44,381 bases of DNA, taken from IMG/VR virus record IMGVR_UViG_3300007735_000739, positions 1 through 44,381 of that record; one strand, 5' to 3'. Source of the stretch: a virus. Each line of letters opens with the position of its first letter. The first letter of the stretch is position 1. The notes under the pieces are model-generated. The model saw nothing but the letters and a program-made list of their open reading frames with translations. It searched no databases and was not told where the DNA came from. The position numbers and the translations under genes were made by a program. This document shows positions 26,701-33,416 of the stretch, piece after piece.

Positions 26701-27704
26701 TTGAACCTGCATTTTTGCTTTCATATAAACGTAGAAGAAAAATTGTTCATAATGACACTTCATCAAGAGTTGATTTTGTTGATGCGCTGGGCGATAAATG
26801 GCAAGAGTATATTGTCTATCATCAAGGATTCAAAAAATGGATGGATGTAACAGGAAAGACAGACGTCAAAGAATCACCTTACTTTGGCGGAACTGCAAAT
26901 GATATCGATTGGGTGAAAGCTGTCGATATTCAAGCAGCAGCGCAAGCATGGATTGATCACTCAATTAGCAAAACGATAAATCTTCCCAATACTGTCACAA
27001 AAGAAATTGTTAATGACGTTTATATGAGAGCGTGGGAAAGCGGTTGCAAAGGTGCGACAGTTTACAGAGACGGTTCTCGCGATGGCGTTCTTGTTTCAAC
27101 TGAAGAAAAGAAAGAAGTAAAGTTGCAAGATCAAAGTAGGATTGCTCAATCAAGACCGAAACAATTGCCTTGTGAATTGCATAGAGCAAATATTAGAAGC
27201 ACATCACCAGATGGTTCCATTATGACTGAGTCGTGGCTTGTTCTTGTCGGGTTGTTAAATGGAAAACCATATGAAGTATTTTGTGGGATGCCAGAAATGA
27301 TTGAAATTCCTAAAAAATACAAATCAGGTGTTTTAATTAAAAATGGCAAAAAAGACGGTGTGACGACATACAATTTGGAAGTTCCAGTCGGTGATGATGA
27401 AAGTCTGATATTTAAGGACGTTGTAACGCTCTTTAACAATAAAACGCAAGGATCGTTTACGAGAACAATCTCACTGGCACTCAGACATGAAGTTCCACTT
27501 CATTATATTGTTGAACAGTTGCAGAAAGATAAAAATGGAGACATGTTTTCATTTGGCAAAGTTATTGCAAGAGTGTTAAAATCTTACATTAAAGATGGAA
27601 CAAAGACATCATCTGTTAAGTGTATGCAATGTGGCAATACAGAGCTTGTTTATCAAGAGGGGTGCCTTTCTTGCAAAAATTGTGGTTGGGGTCGCTGCGG
27701 GTAG
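23727..27704 (+). CDS. nrdJ: Class II (B12-dependent) ribonucleotide reductase with an internal intein
   Basis: Reduces ribonucleotides to deoxyribonucleotides using adenosylcobalamin. After removal of a 485-aa intein the extein is 840 aa. Family signatures: NCFVIDSPHDSYGGI, RRGGVGFDISTIRPKG, NP/CGELVLCSYDSCRL around the finger-loop catalytic cysteine, TTTAPVGSVSIMTQTTSGIE, and a C-terminal cysteine cluster (CMQCGN...CLSCKNCGWGRCG) for thioredoxin-type re-reduction. The intein interrupts directly before the catalytic Cys of NPCGE, so splicing is needed for activity. AAAGGAG precedes the ATG. It starts the nucleotide-metabolism block. Confidence 0.92.
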   Translation: MSSLSVKEIALHESTEYFGGDDLAADVFMKYALRDQNDNLLESTPDDMHLRLAEEFARIEQKYVNPMSKNEIYSLLKGFKDIIPQGSPMSGVGNEYQLQSLSNCFVIDSPHDSYGGILFTDQEQVQIMKRRGGVGFDISTIRPKGQPTTNAAKTTDGIGIFMDRFSNSTREVAQGGRRGALLLSIDCKHPEIETFIDIKRNLKKVTGANISIKWSDEFMNAVKNDEEFTLCWPVTCTPTTAEITKVVRAKEIWLKYVDAAWSSAEPGAFFWDRVKQNTPADLYASFGYESISSNPCLAGETEVMVADGRGFVKIEELANSGADVPVYAYDNETGKLVIRKMRNPRKTGNNVPVYKVTIENGHSFKATGNHTMILRDDSRKQVKDLCAGDSLWIASAVNAQFNEVLPNVRNTKSQDYRWIKDCNSKSWKADHRMIWEHQNNKNLNKNEVIHHADFDGLNNNIDNLVCMTAEEHNKYHAALMRGKNNPIYKIKSNAKRFEEYSNAMSNATSGLSNPCAFDVANDVIHTHFKELTKQKNRRINHNDWQAYVKANELDFPLMLNKFRTCGKEFLQFAIDIANELNIRHDLVDVDLRTAKRAIEAESTGYNWRLVDKKLYIERTCEWCNNTFESAYNKREIAFCCLSHSLLYANRKENKNLARKMTISKIHSDKGEKTRHEQVSAFTHLRSLLMRNPTRKEWSDYCKNAGINVRMSGTKYGFKSWNDIAEAALYYNHRVVSVELIGNEDVYNGTVDNDHTFCFRVGTEKHEKFKNDVSIILANEQCGELVLCSYDSCRLMVVNLLSFVNNEFTSNASFDISRFNSVVMKAQRLMDDLVDLEIEVVDKIIQKVENDPEPAHVKQIELDLWKKIKNKCVNGRRTGLGITGLGDAIAALGFRYGDDNSIEFTKIAYKALAVAAHRSSMILAEERGAFPIFDYNLEREHVYMNKIISACDENSSERSFARMWKVTGRRNIALTTTAPVGSVSIMTQTTSGIEPAFLLSYKRRRKIVHNDTSSRVDFVDALGDKWQEYIVYHQGFKKWMDVTGKTDVKESPYFGGTANDIDWVKAVDIQAAAQAWIDHSISKTINLPNTVTKEIVNDVYMRAWESGCKGATVYRDGSRDGVLVSTEEKKEVKLQDQSRIAQSRPKQLPCELHRANIRSTSPDGSIMTESWLVLVGLLNGKPYEVFCGMPEMIEIPKKYKSGVLIKNGKKDGVTTYNLEVPVGDDESLIFKDVVTLFNNKTQGSFTRTISLALRHEVPLHYIVEQLQKDKNGDMFSFGKVIARVLKSYIKDGTKTSSVKCMQCGNTELVYQEGCLSCKNCGWGRCG
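24612..26066 (+). other. NrdJ intein with HNH endonuclease, 485 aa, C-terminal Gln
   Basis: N-terminal splicing block CLAGETEVMVADGRGFVKIEEL, block B NGHSFKATGNHTMIL. An HNH domain follows (VIHHADFDGLNNNIDNLVCM, then TAEEHNKYH), and a later CEWCNNTFE...CCLSH finger. C-terminal blocks are VELIGNEDVYNGTVDNDHTF and VSIILANEQ. The last two residues are Glu-Gln rather than His-Asn, followed by Cys+1 of the extein. Terminal Gln is a known minority variant among inteins. This is the only intein in the window retained in cis with its nuclease inside. Confidence 0.88.
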
Positions 27705-27728
27705 TTTTTCATAAAAAATATGAGATTT

Positions 27729-27749
27729 CGCACGCCCGCAGGGCGTGCG
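27729..27749 (+). other. GC-rich perfect hairpin between nrdJ and the Nudix gene
   Basis: CGCACGCCC (27729-27737), loop GCA, GGGCGTGCG (27741-27749): nine perfect GC-rich base pairs in AT-rich DNA. No T-run follows on either strand, so it is not a standard terminator; it may block transcription partially or protect the mRNA end. TATAAATG at 27759-27766 downstream resembles a late-type promoter, but this is weak. Confidence 0.5.
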
Positions 27750-27790
27750 CTCGCGTAATATAAATGTAAAAGATATAGCAAGGAGCACGA

Positions 27791-28177
27791 ATGAAATTAG
27801 CCGCGGGAACTCTTACAATTAGCAAAGACAACAAAGTGTTAATGATTAAATCAAAAAAACACGTTGGAAAGTATCATTTTGCTGGAGGGAAAGCAGAAAA
27901 GGGAGAATCACCAGAAGAAACAGCAATTCGTGAAACGCTAGAAGAAACAGGAATTAAATGTAAAATTGCATCTAGCAATTCATTTTTTGTTGACAAACAT
28001 AAAGAATTAAAAGATTATGCATTTCATTGCTTTGTTGCGATAGAAGACAGCGGAAATCTTACGTCGTCTGACGAAGGAGACCCGTGCTGGGTTGACATAA
28101 AAAATGTTTTGAATTTGCCACTTGCATATCCAGATTGGACAAAAGATGCAATGAACTATTTTGGAATCATTAAATGA
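27791..28177 (+). CDS. Nudix hydrolase
   Basis: 128 aa with a complete Nudix box, GKAEKGESPEETAIRETLEE then TG (G-x5-E-x7-RE-x2-EE-x-G). It hydrolyses nucleoside diphosphates linked to another moiety. The N-terminal strand LAAGTLTISKDNKVLMIKSK resembles MutT-like enzymes, so oxidised dNTP or a related pool-cleaning substrate is possible. AAGGAG lies 6-8 bases before the ATG. The stop overlaps the next start (ATGA at 28174-28177). Confidence 0.88.
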   Translation: MKLAAGTLTISKDNKVLMIKSKKHVGKYHFAGGKAEKGESPEETAIRETLEETGIKCKIASSNSFFVDKHKELKDYAFHCFVAIEDSGNLTSSDEGDPCWVDIKNVLNLPLAYPDWTKDAMNYFGIIK

Positions 28178-28422
28178 GTCAAATAAGTGTGAGAAGTATT
28201 ATAACTTCTATAAAAATATACGACAATATCGAATACACAATCTTTTATCTTCTTAAACACGTGAATGGAATTAACGAAGTTCATGCAGAAGATCTACGTC
28301 ATAGCACACTTGCAATAGTAACAAACATTTCGCCTTGGCCTACACCAGGCGATTCTTACGCTGTTTTTGCTAATAATAAACAATATTTCATTTTGAAAGA
28401 AGCTGCAAAATTTGTAATTTAA
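28174..28422 (+). CDS. Hypothetical protein, 82 aa
   Basis: Begins within the Nudix stop codon (ATGA overlap), indicating coupled translation. Sequence opens MSQISVRSIITSIKIYDNIE and has a mixed alpha/beta look (YTIFYLLKHVNGINEVHAED; PTPGDSYAVFANNKQYFIL), with no cysteines or recognisable motif. The C-terminal GDSYAVFANNKQYFILKEA resembles a small SH3-like beta barrel. Function unknown. Confidence 0.6.
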   Translation: MSQISVRSIITSIKIYDNIEYTIFYLLKHVNGINEVHAEDLRHSTLAIVTNISPWPTPGDSYAVFANNKQYFILKEAAKFVI

Positions 28423-28428
28423 TCATAA

Positions 28429-28456
28429 TGTAAACAAACATTAACAAGAGTATTAT
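28429..28456 (+). promoter_or_regulatory. Possible promoter for clpP-like gene (leaderless geometry)
   Basis: TATTAT (28451-28456) ends 6 bases before the ATG at 28463, and TGTAAA (28429-28434) lies 16 bases upstream of it. No Shine-Dalgarno precedes the ATG. The same geometry (TATAAT + TAAAAC + ATG) occurs before the SDR gene at 36977. The -35 match is poor. Confidence 0.35.
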
Positions 28457-28462
28457 TTAAAC

Positions 28463-29065
28463 ATGAACATCATCTCTACTATTTCTTCTCAAATCGAAAA
28501 ATGTGAATTTCGCTTGCCACCAATTGTTATTCGAGTTAATAAATTCGATGAAGAATCTGCACGCGAATTTTCGCAACAACTTTCTGCAGCAAATTCAACA
28601 GGCCAGCCAGTTGCTCCAGTAATCATTGATTCATATGGCGGCCAAATTTATTCATTGATGTCAATGATGGACGCAATCAATGGATCAAAAATACCCGTTG
28701 CAACGATTGTTGAAGGCAAAGCTATGTCATGTGGCGCAGCACTTTTAACATGTGGCGCAAAAGGAATGAGATATGCTTCACCAAATTCGACAATTATGAT
28801 TCACGAAGCTTCGAATGTCCTAGAAGGGAAAACAGAAGAGTTAAAATCTGTATCTGCGCATACAGATAAAATGAATCAAAAAATGTTAAAAATAATGTCT
28901 AAAAACATCGAAAAAGATGAAGATTACTTTTCATTGCTTCTAAAGACAAAAAACAACGCTGATTGGTTTATTTCACCAACAGAAGCACAAAAACTGAAAA
29001 TTGTAAATCACGTTCGGCTTCCTACGTTCACTGTCGACGTAAAGGTTACATATGACTTCAAGTGA
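28463..29065 (+). CDS. clpP: ClpP-like serine protease
   Basis: 200-aa member of the ClpP/crotonase fold. The catalytic triad is traceable: Ser89 in GKAMSCGAALLTCG (ClpP consensus GxAASMGA), His114 in STIMIHEAS (consensus MIHQP), and Asp167 in NADWFISPTEAQKLKIV (consensus D.FMS..EA...G). The oxyanion region IIDSYGGQIYSLMSMMDAI matches the glycine-rich strand. Phage ClpP homologues have been seen in aquatic T4-like phages; the role may be head maturation or remodelling of host proteolysis. No ClpX-type ATPase is in the window, so it would need a host partner or act alone. It overlaps the next gene by 14 bases. Confidence 0.85.
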   Translation: MNIISTISSQIEKCEFRLPPIVIRVNKFDEESAREFSQQLSAANSTGQPVAPVIIDSYGGQIYSLMSMMDAINGSKIPVATIVEGKAMSCGAALLTCGAKGMRYASPNSTIMIHEASNVLEGKTEELKSVSAHTDKMNQKMLKIMSKNIEKDEDYFSLLLKTKNNADWFISPTEAQKLKIVNHVRLPTFTVDVKVTYDFK

Positions 29066-29267
29066 AAACAACAAAGAACGCACCTACAACGCAGGTGAAC
29101 TTTGGGGATATGACGATGGATTTACAGAACGTCACGCTGAAATTATGTATTCTCCAATATTGATACTTGACGTAAGTAAAGAGCTTATAACAATTTTGCT
29201 AGAGTCAAAAGTATTTCAGATTAATAATCGTGTATTAGACTATTACATCATAAAAAAATTAGAGTGA
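29052..29267 (+). CDS. Hypothetical protein, 71 aa
   Basis: Overlaps the end of the protease gene and ends 3 bases before thyX. The N-terminus (MTSSENNKERTYNAGELWGY) is polar, the C-terminus is a hydrophobic beta/helix segment (LILDVSKELITILLESKVFQ). No motif recognised. The tight packing supports it as a real gene. Confidence 0.55.
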   Translation: MTSSENNKERTYNAGELWGYDDGFTERHAEIMYSPILILDVSKELITILLESKVFQINNRVLDYYIIKKLE

Positions 29268-29270
29268 AAT

Positions 29271-29903
29271 ATGTCATTTCAAAATAATGTAGTCATATTG
29301 ACGGGGTTTTACGGTTCAGATGAAACACATGCGCTATCAGCATGGACATCAACATCAAGAGATCTTACAGAAAGTAAAAAAAGTAGGATTCCAGATTTGC
29401 TTAAAATGCTAGCATCGCAAGGTCATCATACACCATTTGAAAAATCAACTTTGAGTTTTCTTGTTACAACAGACGTAGCATCTCATATTCATCTTCTAAA
29501 ACATAGAATTGGCGTCTCAGTTAACGCAGAGAGCGCACGATATAAAGAACTAAAAGATGATAAATACTATCTACCACAAGATTGGTCGCTAGAAGAACAA
29601 ACAAAATATATTGCATTTATGGAAGATGCATTGATGCGTTATCATGAAACGCTTGAACGTCTTGTAGCGTCTGGTATGGATAGAAAACGAGCAAAAGAAT
29701 CTGCACGTTTTTATTTACCGTATGGAAATCAAATTACTGCAGACATCCAATTTAATTGGCGAAGTTTTAATCATTTTTTGAAGCTTAGAAAGAAACCAGA
29801 AGCACAAAAAGAAATTTGTTCGCTAGCAGAGGAAATGCTTAAACAAGTAAAAGAAATTGATCAAAATCCATTTAAGTATACAATTGAAGCATTCGGCTAT
29901 TGA
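29271..29903 (+). CDS. thyX: FAD-dependent thymidylate synthase
   Basis: ThyX makes dTMP from dUMP using FAD and methylenetetrahydrofolate. The 210-aa protein carries the family signature as LLKHRIGVSVNAESARYKEL, a KHR...S..RY form of the RHR-x7-S motif with one extra residue. Other matches are TPFEKSTLSFLVTTDVASHI and ARFYLPYGNQITADIQFNWR, then FNHFLKLRKKPEAQKEI, with the conserved Arg and the R/K-rich substrate loop. GAG lies about 7 bases before the ATG. A second, divergent ThyX-like gene is at 34357. Confidence 0.92.
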   Translation: MSFQNNVVILTGFYGSDETHALSAWTSTSRDLTESKKSRIPDLLKMLASQGHHTPFEKSTLSFLVTTDVASHIHLLKHRIGVSVNAESARYKELKDDKYYLPQDWSLEEQTKYIAFMEDALMRYHETLERLVASGMDRKRAKESARFYLPYGNQITADIQFNWRSFNHFLKLRKKPEAQKEICSLAEEMLKQVKEIDQNPFKYTIEAFGY

Positions 29904-29915
29904 CTAACTGTTTAC

Positions 29916-29958
29916 TTTCTCGTGATGAATGATATTTATATATTGTAATCACGAGAAA
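29916..29958 (+). promoter_or_regulatory. 11-bp inverted repeat before the 131-aa gene
   Basis: TTTCTCGTGAT (29916-29926) pairs perfectly with ATCACGAGAAA (29948-29958), 21-base AT-rich loop. The right arm includes GAGAAA, the only ribosome-site candidate for the ATG at 29966, so folding could reduce translation. It could also be a protein-binding operator. No T-run follows. Confidence 0.45.
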
Positions 29959-29965
29959 GAAACGA

Positions 29966-30361
29966 ATGTCTCTTAATCAACCAGTCTTAGGTGAAGGATT
30001 TGTACCTGCATATCAAATTTCACCTACACCCTATCTAACACAGTCTGTTTTACCTGCAAGTACAATTCATACTCATTCATTTGACTATGCAACAAGAAAT
30101 TTAACGATTACAAATATCGGAGCTGCAACAGATGTGATAGCAGTTGCATTTACGTCGAATGGTTTCAAGCCGACGAATGCAAATTTTTATTCTCTTGCAC
30201 AAAATCGTTCACTTCAAATTGAAGTAAGAACAAGCAAGCTATTCATTTCAGCTTCAGTTGGAAACAACATAACATATCAATTTGTTGCAGGATTAACTTC
30301 AATTCCTATCAAAAATTTCTTAACTATCACTGGATCAAATGGATTCCCTGGCGTAGGGTAA
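29966..30361 (+). CDS. Hypothetical protein, 131 aa, possible virion protein
   Basis: Beta-rich, Thr/Asn/Ser-rich protein with no Cys (FDYATRNLTITNIGAATDVI; FYSLAQNRSLQIEVRTSKLF; ITGSNGFPGVG). Composition is like a small capsid decoration or tail protein, but there is no recognisable family. It follows an inverted repeat and lies 1 base before the next gene, suggesting a new transcription unit shared with the 617-aa protein. Confidence 0.6.
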   Translation: MSLNQPVLGEGFVPAYQISPTPYLTQSVLPASTIHTHSFDYATRNLTITNIGAATDVIAVAFTSNGFKPTNANFYSLAQNRSLQIEVRTSKLFISASVGNNITYQFVAGLTSIPIKNFLTITGSNGFPGVG

Positions 30362-30362
30362 A

Positions 30363-32216
30363 ATGATTGCGGAAACGTTAATTCGATCTGCAATAAAGCT
30401 TCTATTACAAGAAGGCTTTGTTATTGACAAAGCAAAATTAATAGAGCTGTATCCTGAAATAGCAAATTCTTTGCATAATGCGCCGCCAAAAGCGATAGCT
30501 TGGCTAATTGCAAGATTTTGTGAAAATCCGCCTATAAAAGAAACTCATCCAATTGAAGATTCAATTTCTATCTTGTTTGATTATTTAAACAAGTCAAACG
30601 GAATAACTCAAAAGTATATGTCAAACAACGATTGGAAAACAATCGTCGATGACAGAATTCCAATAGAAAAAAGAAAGTGGAAACTTCCATCTGCGATTCA
30701 ATTTCTAACTGTAGATGATATGAGCACATTGATGTCGCTTTTATCGTTGAAAAAACAAACAGTTGATACATCTGAATCAAACATTCAAGAAGATTATCTT
30801 GGCAAAGTTGGGCCCTGGAATTTATGGCTGCCTTCAACAACAGCAAATTCATGTAAAATTGCAGGATATGATCCAAAAACGTTTGACCCGTATACGACAT
30901 GGTGCACAGCAAGAACATCAGGTGAGAATTTTTTCAATTCATACTTGTCATACCAAAAAGACGGGCTTTTTCTTGTCTATATTATTCGTGATAATGCAAG
31001 CAGACCAGATGACTGGATTTCTATTGCATTTAACACAGTAGATAAATCAATGTCGGGATTTATTGACAAAACAAAAAAGAAAGACGGCTCATGGTGTGTT
31101 AATGCAGAAAACTTAGGCTATTCAGAAGAAGACTTAAAAGAACATTTTTTTGAATTTTATGAACCAATTAAAGCATTGTTAACTGAAAAATTATCAACAT
31201 TAAAAGAACATCCGGGCAAAGAAAAAATCAAAAAAATGTCGCAAGATATCAATAAATTTCGTGCAGCATGTAGAGGCTTGTCGAAGTATACAAAATACGA
31301 TTTATTCAAAGATGTCATAATGAGCGCTGTCGATTTTCGACCTCCAGATGAAGTTATAAAGTTTATCATTGAATCATCAGACGCGTCTGACTTAACGTAT
31401 AATGGTAGGCTTGCAATAAAAGAAATTGCAGCAATTAATGATTTGTCTTTAGAAATTGTGCAAATGATTTTTGACAAACAATTTTCGCAAGTCATGCAGA
31501 TCGACGAAATAATCGCAGGAGAAAATAACATTCCTGATGTTGCAAAATTTCTTATTGATAGAGTAGAAAAGCGATTGATGAAAAACAAAACATCAAGCCC
31601 ACTTACGACAAATGTACTGCTTAACATTATAGACAATAACGTAGTAATGGTCGCTCCTAAATTATTAATCGACATCTTTGATGTGGGAAAAGATATATCT
31701 GACAATATTACAAAAAACATACTCAAGCGCGATGAGTGTGTTGGAGAAATAGCACAACATATAATTGATATTATTGATGAGCAAGAAGACGCAGACTTGC
31801 TTTCGTCTTTTTGTAGATATTGTCACGATGAAAATGTTTTAGAAAATTTTGTAGAAACACATGAACTGAATATTGCAAAGACGATTGAGCTTGTACAAAA
31901 TGATTTTGTAAAGCTGTCAACGAAATTAAATCTAATAGATTCAGCAGACAAGTATTGTATTAGCGCAATTTTGAGTATAAATCCTGTATTGCTTGAACAA
32001 GAAGTACGATACGCAGCAATTTTAAGTAAAAATGCAACGCAAGGAGCATTATTGACACATTTGCAGAAATATTCTGGGTGGACATCACTCGATGCGCTAG
32101 AAAAACTTCAAGCACATCCTGATGCTACGGTCAGAGAATATGCTACATCTGTAATTAGACAACGCAGTTCCCAATTGAAAGAGATATTTATAAACAACGA
32201 AGTTGAGTCAATATGA
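30363..32216 (+). CDS. Uncharacterised 617-aa protein with WCTA motif and helical repeats
   Basis: The N-terminal half contains DYLGKVGPWNLWLPSTTANS then YTTWCTARTSGENFFNSYLS and DGLFLVYIIRD, a 'WCTA....NF..Y...G..Y.I' pattern that I have seen in uncharacterised proteins of large phages. The C-terminal half (from ~330) is made of short helices resembling HEAT/ARM repeats (DEVIKFIIESSDASDLTYNG; LQAHPDATVREYATSVIRQR). Two cysteines follow in FCRYCHDE. No catalytic motif is evident. It might be a scaffold or host-interaction protein. The next gene overlaps its stop by 4 bases. Confidence 0.65.
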   Translation: MIAETLIRSAIKLLLQEGFVIDKAKLIELYPEIANSLHNAPPKAIAWLIARFCENPPIKETHPIEDSISILFDYLNKSNGITQKYMSNNDWKTIVDDRIPIEKRKWKLPSAIQFLTVDDMSTLMSLLSLKKQTVDTSESNIQEDYLGKVGPWNLWLPSTTANSCKIAGYDPKTFDPYTTWCTARTSGENFFNSYLSYQKDGLFLVYIIRDNASRPDDWISIAFNTVDKSMSGFIDKTKKKDGSWCVNAENLGYSEEDLKEHFFEFYEPIKALLTEKLSTLKEHPGKEKIKKMSQDINKFRAACRGLSKYTKYDLFKDVIMSAVDFRPPDEVIKFIIESSDASDLTYNGRLAIKEIAAINDLSLEIVQMIFDKQFSQVMQIDEIIAGENNIPDVAKFLIDRVEKRLMKNKTSSPLTTNVLLNIIDNNVVMVAPKLLIDIFDVGKDISDNITKNILKRDECVGEIAQHIIDIIDEQEDADLLSSFCRYCHDENVLENFVETHELNIAKTIELVQNDFVKLSTKLNLIDSADKYCISAILSINPVLLEQEVRYAAILSKNATQGALLTHLQKYSGWTSLDALEKLQAHPDATVREYATSVIRQRSSQLKEIFINNEVESI

Positions 32217-32686
32217 AAATTTCTGATAAAGATCTAAAAAGAATGATAATTGAGCTTGTTAATGAAGCAAAAATTGTAGATTTTCCTGGAGATGTGTCAT
32301 TACCGCACGAAGATGACAATCTAGATTCAGCGGGCGGCGAGATTATAACACATGACTTTTCAAGCAAAAACAAAAAAACAACAGATTTTTATGATGTGCT
32401 ATGTCAAATAAAGGGCTTTATTGACGAATTACAATTCGACGAATCGTATTCATTCTCCGAAGATCAAGAAATGAAACTCAACACACTCGTTCAGATGATA
32501 GACGACATGGCAGACGAAGAAATAGACAATGATGAAATAAATAATGAAATAACAGATGAATTTGATGTTGACGATGAACTAATTGATGATGAAGAAGTTG
32601 ACGATCATGAGTCTGAACGTTTGCTTCGTTCAATGAAATCAGGCGAATATGAGCCACCCGATTTTGATGATGATAGTGACCTATAA
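32213..32686 (+). CDS. Very acidic hypothetical protein, 157 aa
   Basis: Starts in the stop of the previous gene (ATGA). The N-terminus, MKISDKDLKRMIIELVNEAK, resembles a helical tag found on several proteins of large T4-like phages (by recollection). The C-terminal half is dominated by Asp/Glu (DDMADEEIDNDEINNEI; VDDELIDDEEVDDHESERL), typical of DNA-mimic or scaffolding proteins. No enzyme motif. Its end is followed by a ~107-base gap holding a promoter. Confidence 0.6.
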   Translation: MKISDKDLKRMIIELVNEAKIVDFPGDVSLPHEDDNLDSAGGEIITHDFSSKNKKTTDFYDVLCQIKGFIDELQFDESYSFSEDQEMKLNTLVQMIDDMADEEIDNDEINNEITDEFDVDDELIDDEEVDDHESERLLRSMKSGEYEPPDFDDDSDL

Positions 32687-32742
32687 AAAATTGTAATTCA
32701 TAGTGCCTCACATATATTTTATAAACGTTTTAGCATTTTGAA

Positions 32743-32770
32743 TTGAACAAAAGTTAAAGCACAGTATAAT
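32743..32770 (+). promoter_or_regulatory. Sigma70-type promoter for the nucleotide-metabolism operon
   Basis: TTGAAC (32743-32748), 16-base spacer, perfect TATAAT (32765-32770). Predicted start near 32777 gives a short leader with GAGAGG (32784-32789) before the ATG at 32794. Genes from here to ~36912 are tightly spaced and could be one operon. Confidence 0.7.
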
Positions 32771-32793
32771 TGAATTACTCAATGAGAGGCTTT

Positions 32794-33018
32794 ATGTCTG
32801 AACTAAAATTGTCTGACGCAGCAATTGCGCAAATTGCGAAACTATTACAAATCGCTATTTTAACTGGCACTGATATTGTTGATAATATTCGAATGGTTCG
32901 ATTAACTCAAAATGATGATGGCACATTGACACCTTCTGACGAATATACAAAAATGTTTGAAGCCCAGCTTGAAGCGCTTATGAACAATATCCAAACGCAG
33001 AACTTAGAAGAAAACTAA
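32794..33018 (+). CDS. Hypothetical protein, 74 aa
   Basis: Start at ATG 32794, chosen because GAGAGG lies 4-9 bases upstream and the promoter start would be at ~32777, downstream of alternative in-frame starts. Sequence MSELKLSDAAIAQIAKLLQI continues TGTDIVDNIRMVRLTQNDDG and a helical end. No motif recognised; small, acidic, probably helical. Followed one base later by the MazG/dUTPase-like gene. Confidence 0.65.
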   Translation: MSELKLSDAAIAQIAKLLQIAILTGTDIVDNIRMVRLTQNDDGTLTPSDEYTKMFEAQLEALMNNIQTQNLEEN

Positions 33019-33019
33019 A

Positions 33020-33400
33020 ATGAATAAAGACAAATTAGATGAAATGTTTCGTCTAAGACGCGCATTTATGAATGCACTTTCTGAAAAAGTGCCGGGCTCA
33101 TATCCTCAAGAACCCATTGATTTAACAAACAAAAAAGTTCAACAACATTTTAGAGATCTTGCATTACATGGAGTTGAAGAAGTATTCGAAGCATTGCAGC
33201 ATCTAAGAAATACAAAATCTCATAGACAGACAGAGATTACAACGCCAGTTAACGTCGATGAATTTACTGAAGAAATGGTAGATGCATTCAATTTCTTTTT
33301 AACACTTCTCATTTTGATGGGTGTTGATTCAAATGCATTATATGAATCATTTGTTATGAAAGACAATAAAATTCATACAAGACTAGATAACGGTTACTAA
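33020..33400 (+). CDS. dUTPase/MazG-like all-alpha NTP pyrophosphohydrolase
   Basis: 126 aa with the all-alpha NTP-PPase pattern: LHGVEEVFEALQHL supplies an E-x2-E metal pair, and DEFTEEMVDAFNFFLTLLIL supplies the second E-x2-D helix, followed by LYESFVMKDNKIHTRLDNGY, a tail typical of dimeric dUTPases. Likely activity is hydrolysis of dUTP (or another dNTP) to the monophosphate, giving dUMP for ThyX. The next gene carries a related but degenerate domain fused to a phosphatase. Confidence 0.75.
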   Translation: MNKDKLDEMFRLRRAFMNALSEKVPGSYPQEPIDLTNKKVQQHFRDLALHGVEEVFEALQHLRNTKSHRQTEITTPVNVDEFTEEMVDAFNFFLTLLILMGVDSNALYESFVMKDNKIHTRLDNGY

Positions 33401-33416
33401 GAAAAGCAGAGGTTAT

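Noticed and set aside
29932-29942. TATAAATA on the minus strand within the loop of the inverted repeat
   Set aside because: No minus-strand gene follows it, and the sequence is a by-product of an AT-rich loop.
32494-32640. Tandem repeat or DNA repeat in the acidic gene
   Set aside because: The GATGA/GATGAA periodicity is codon bias for Asp/Glu in an acidic protein tail rather than a repeat element.
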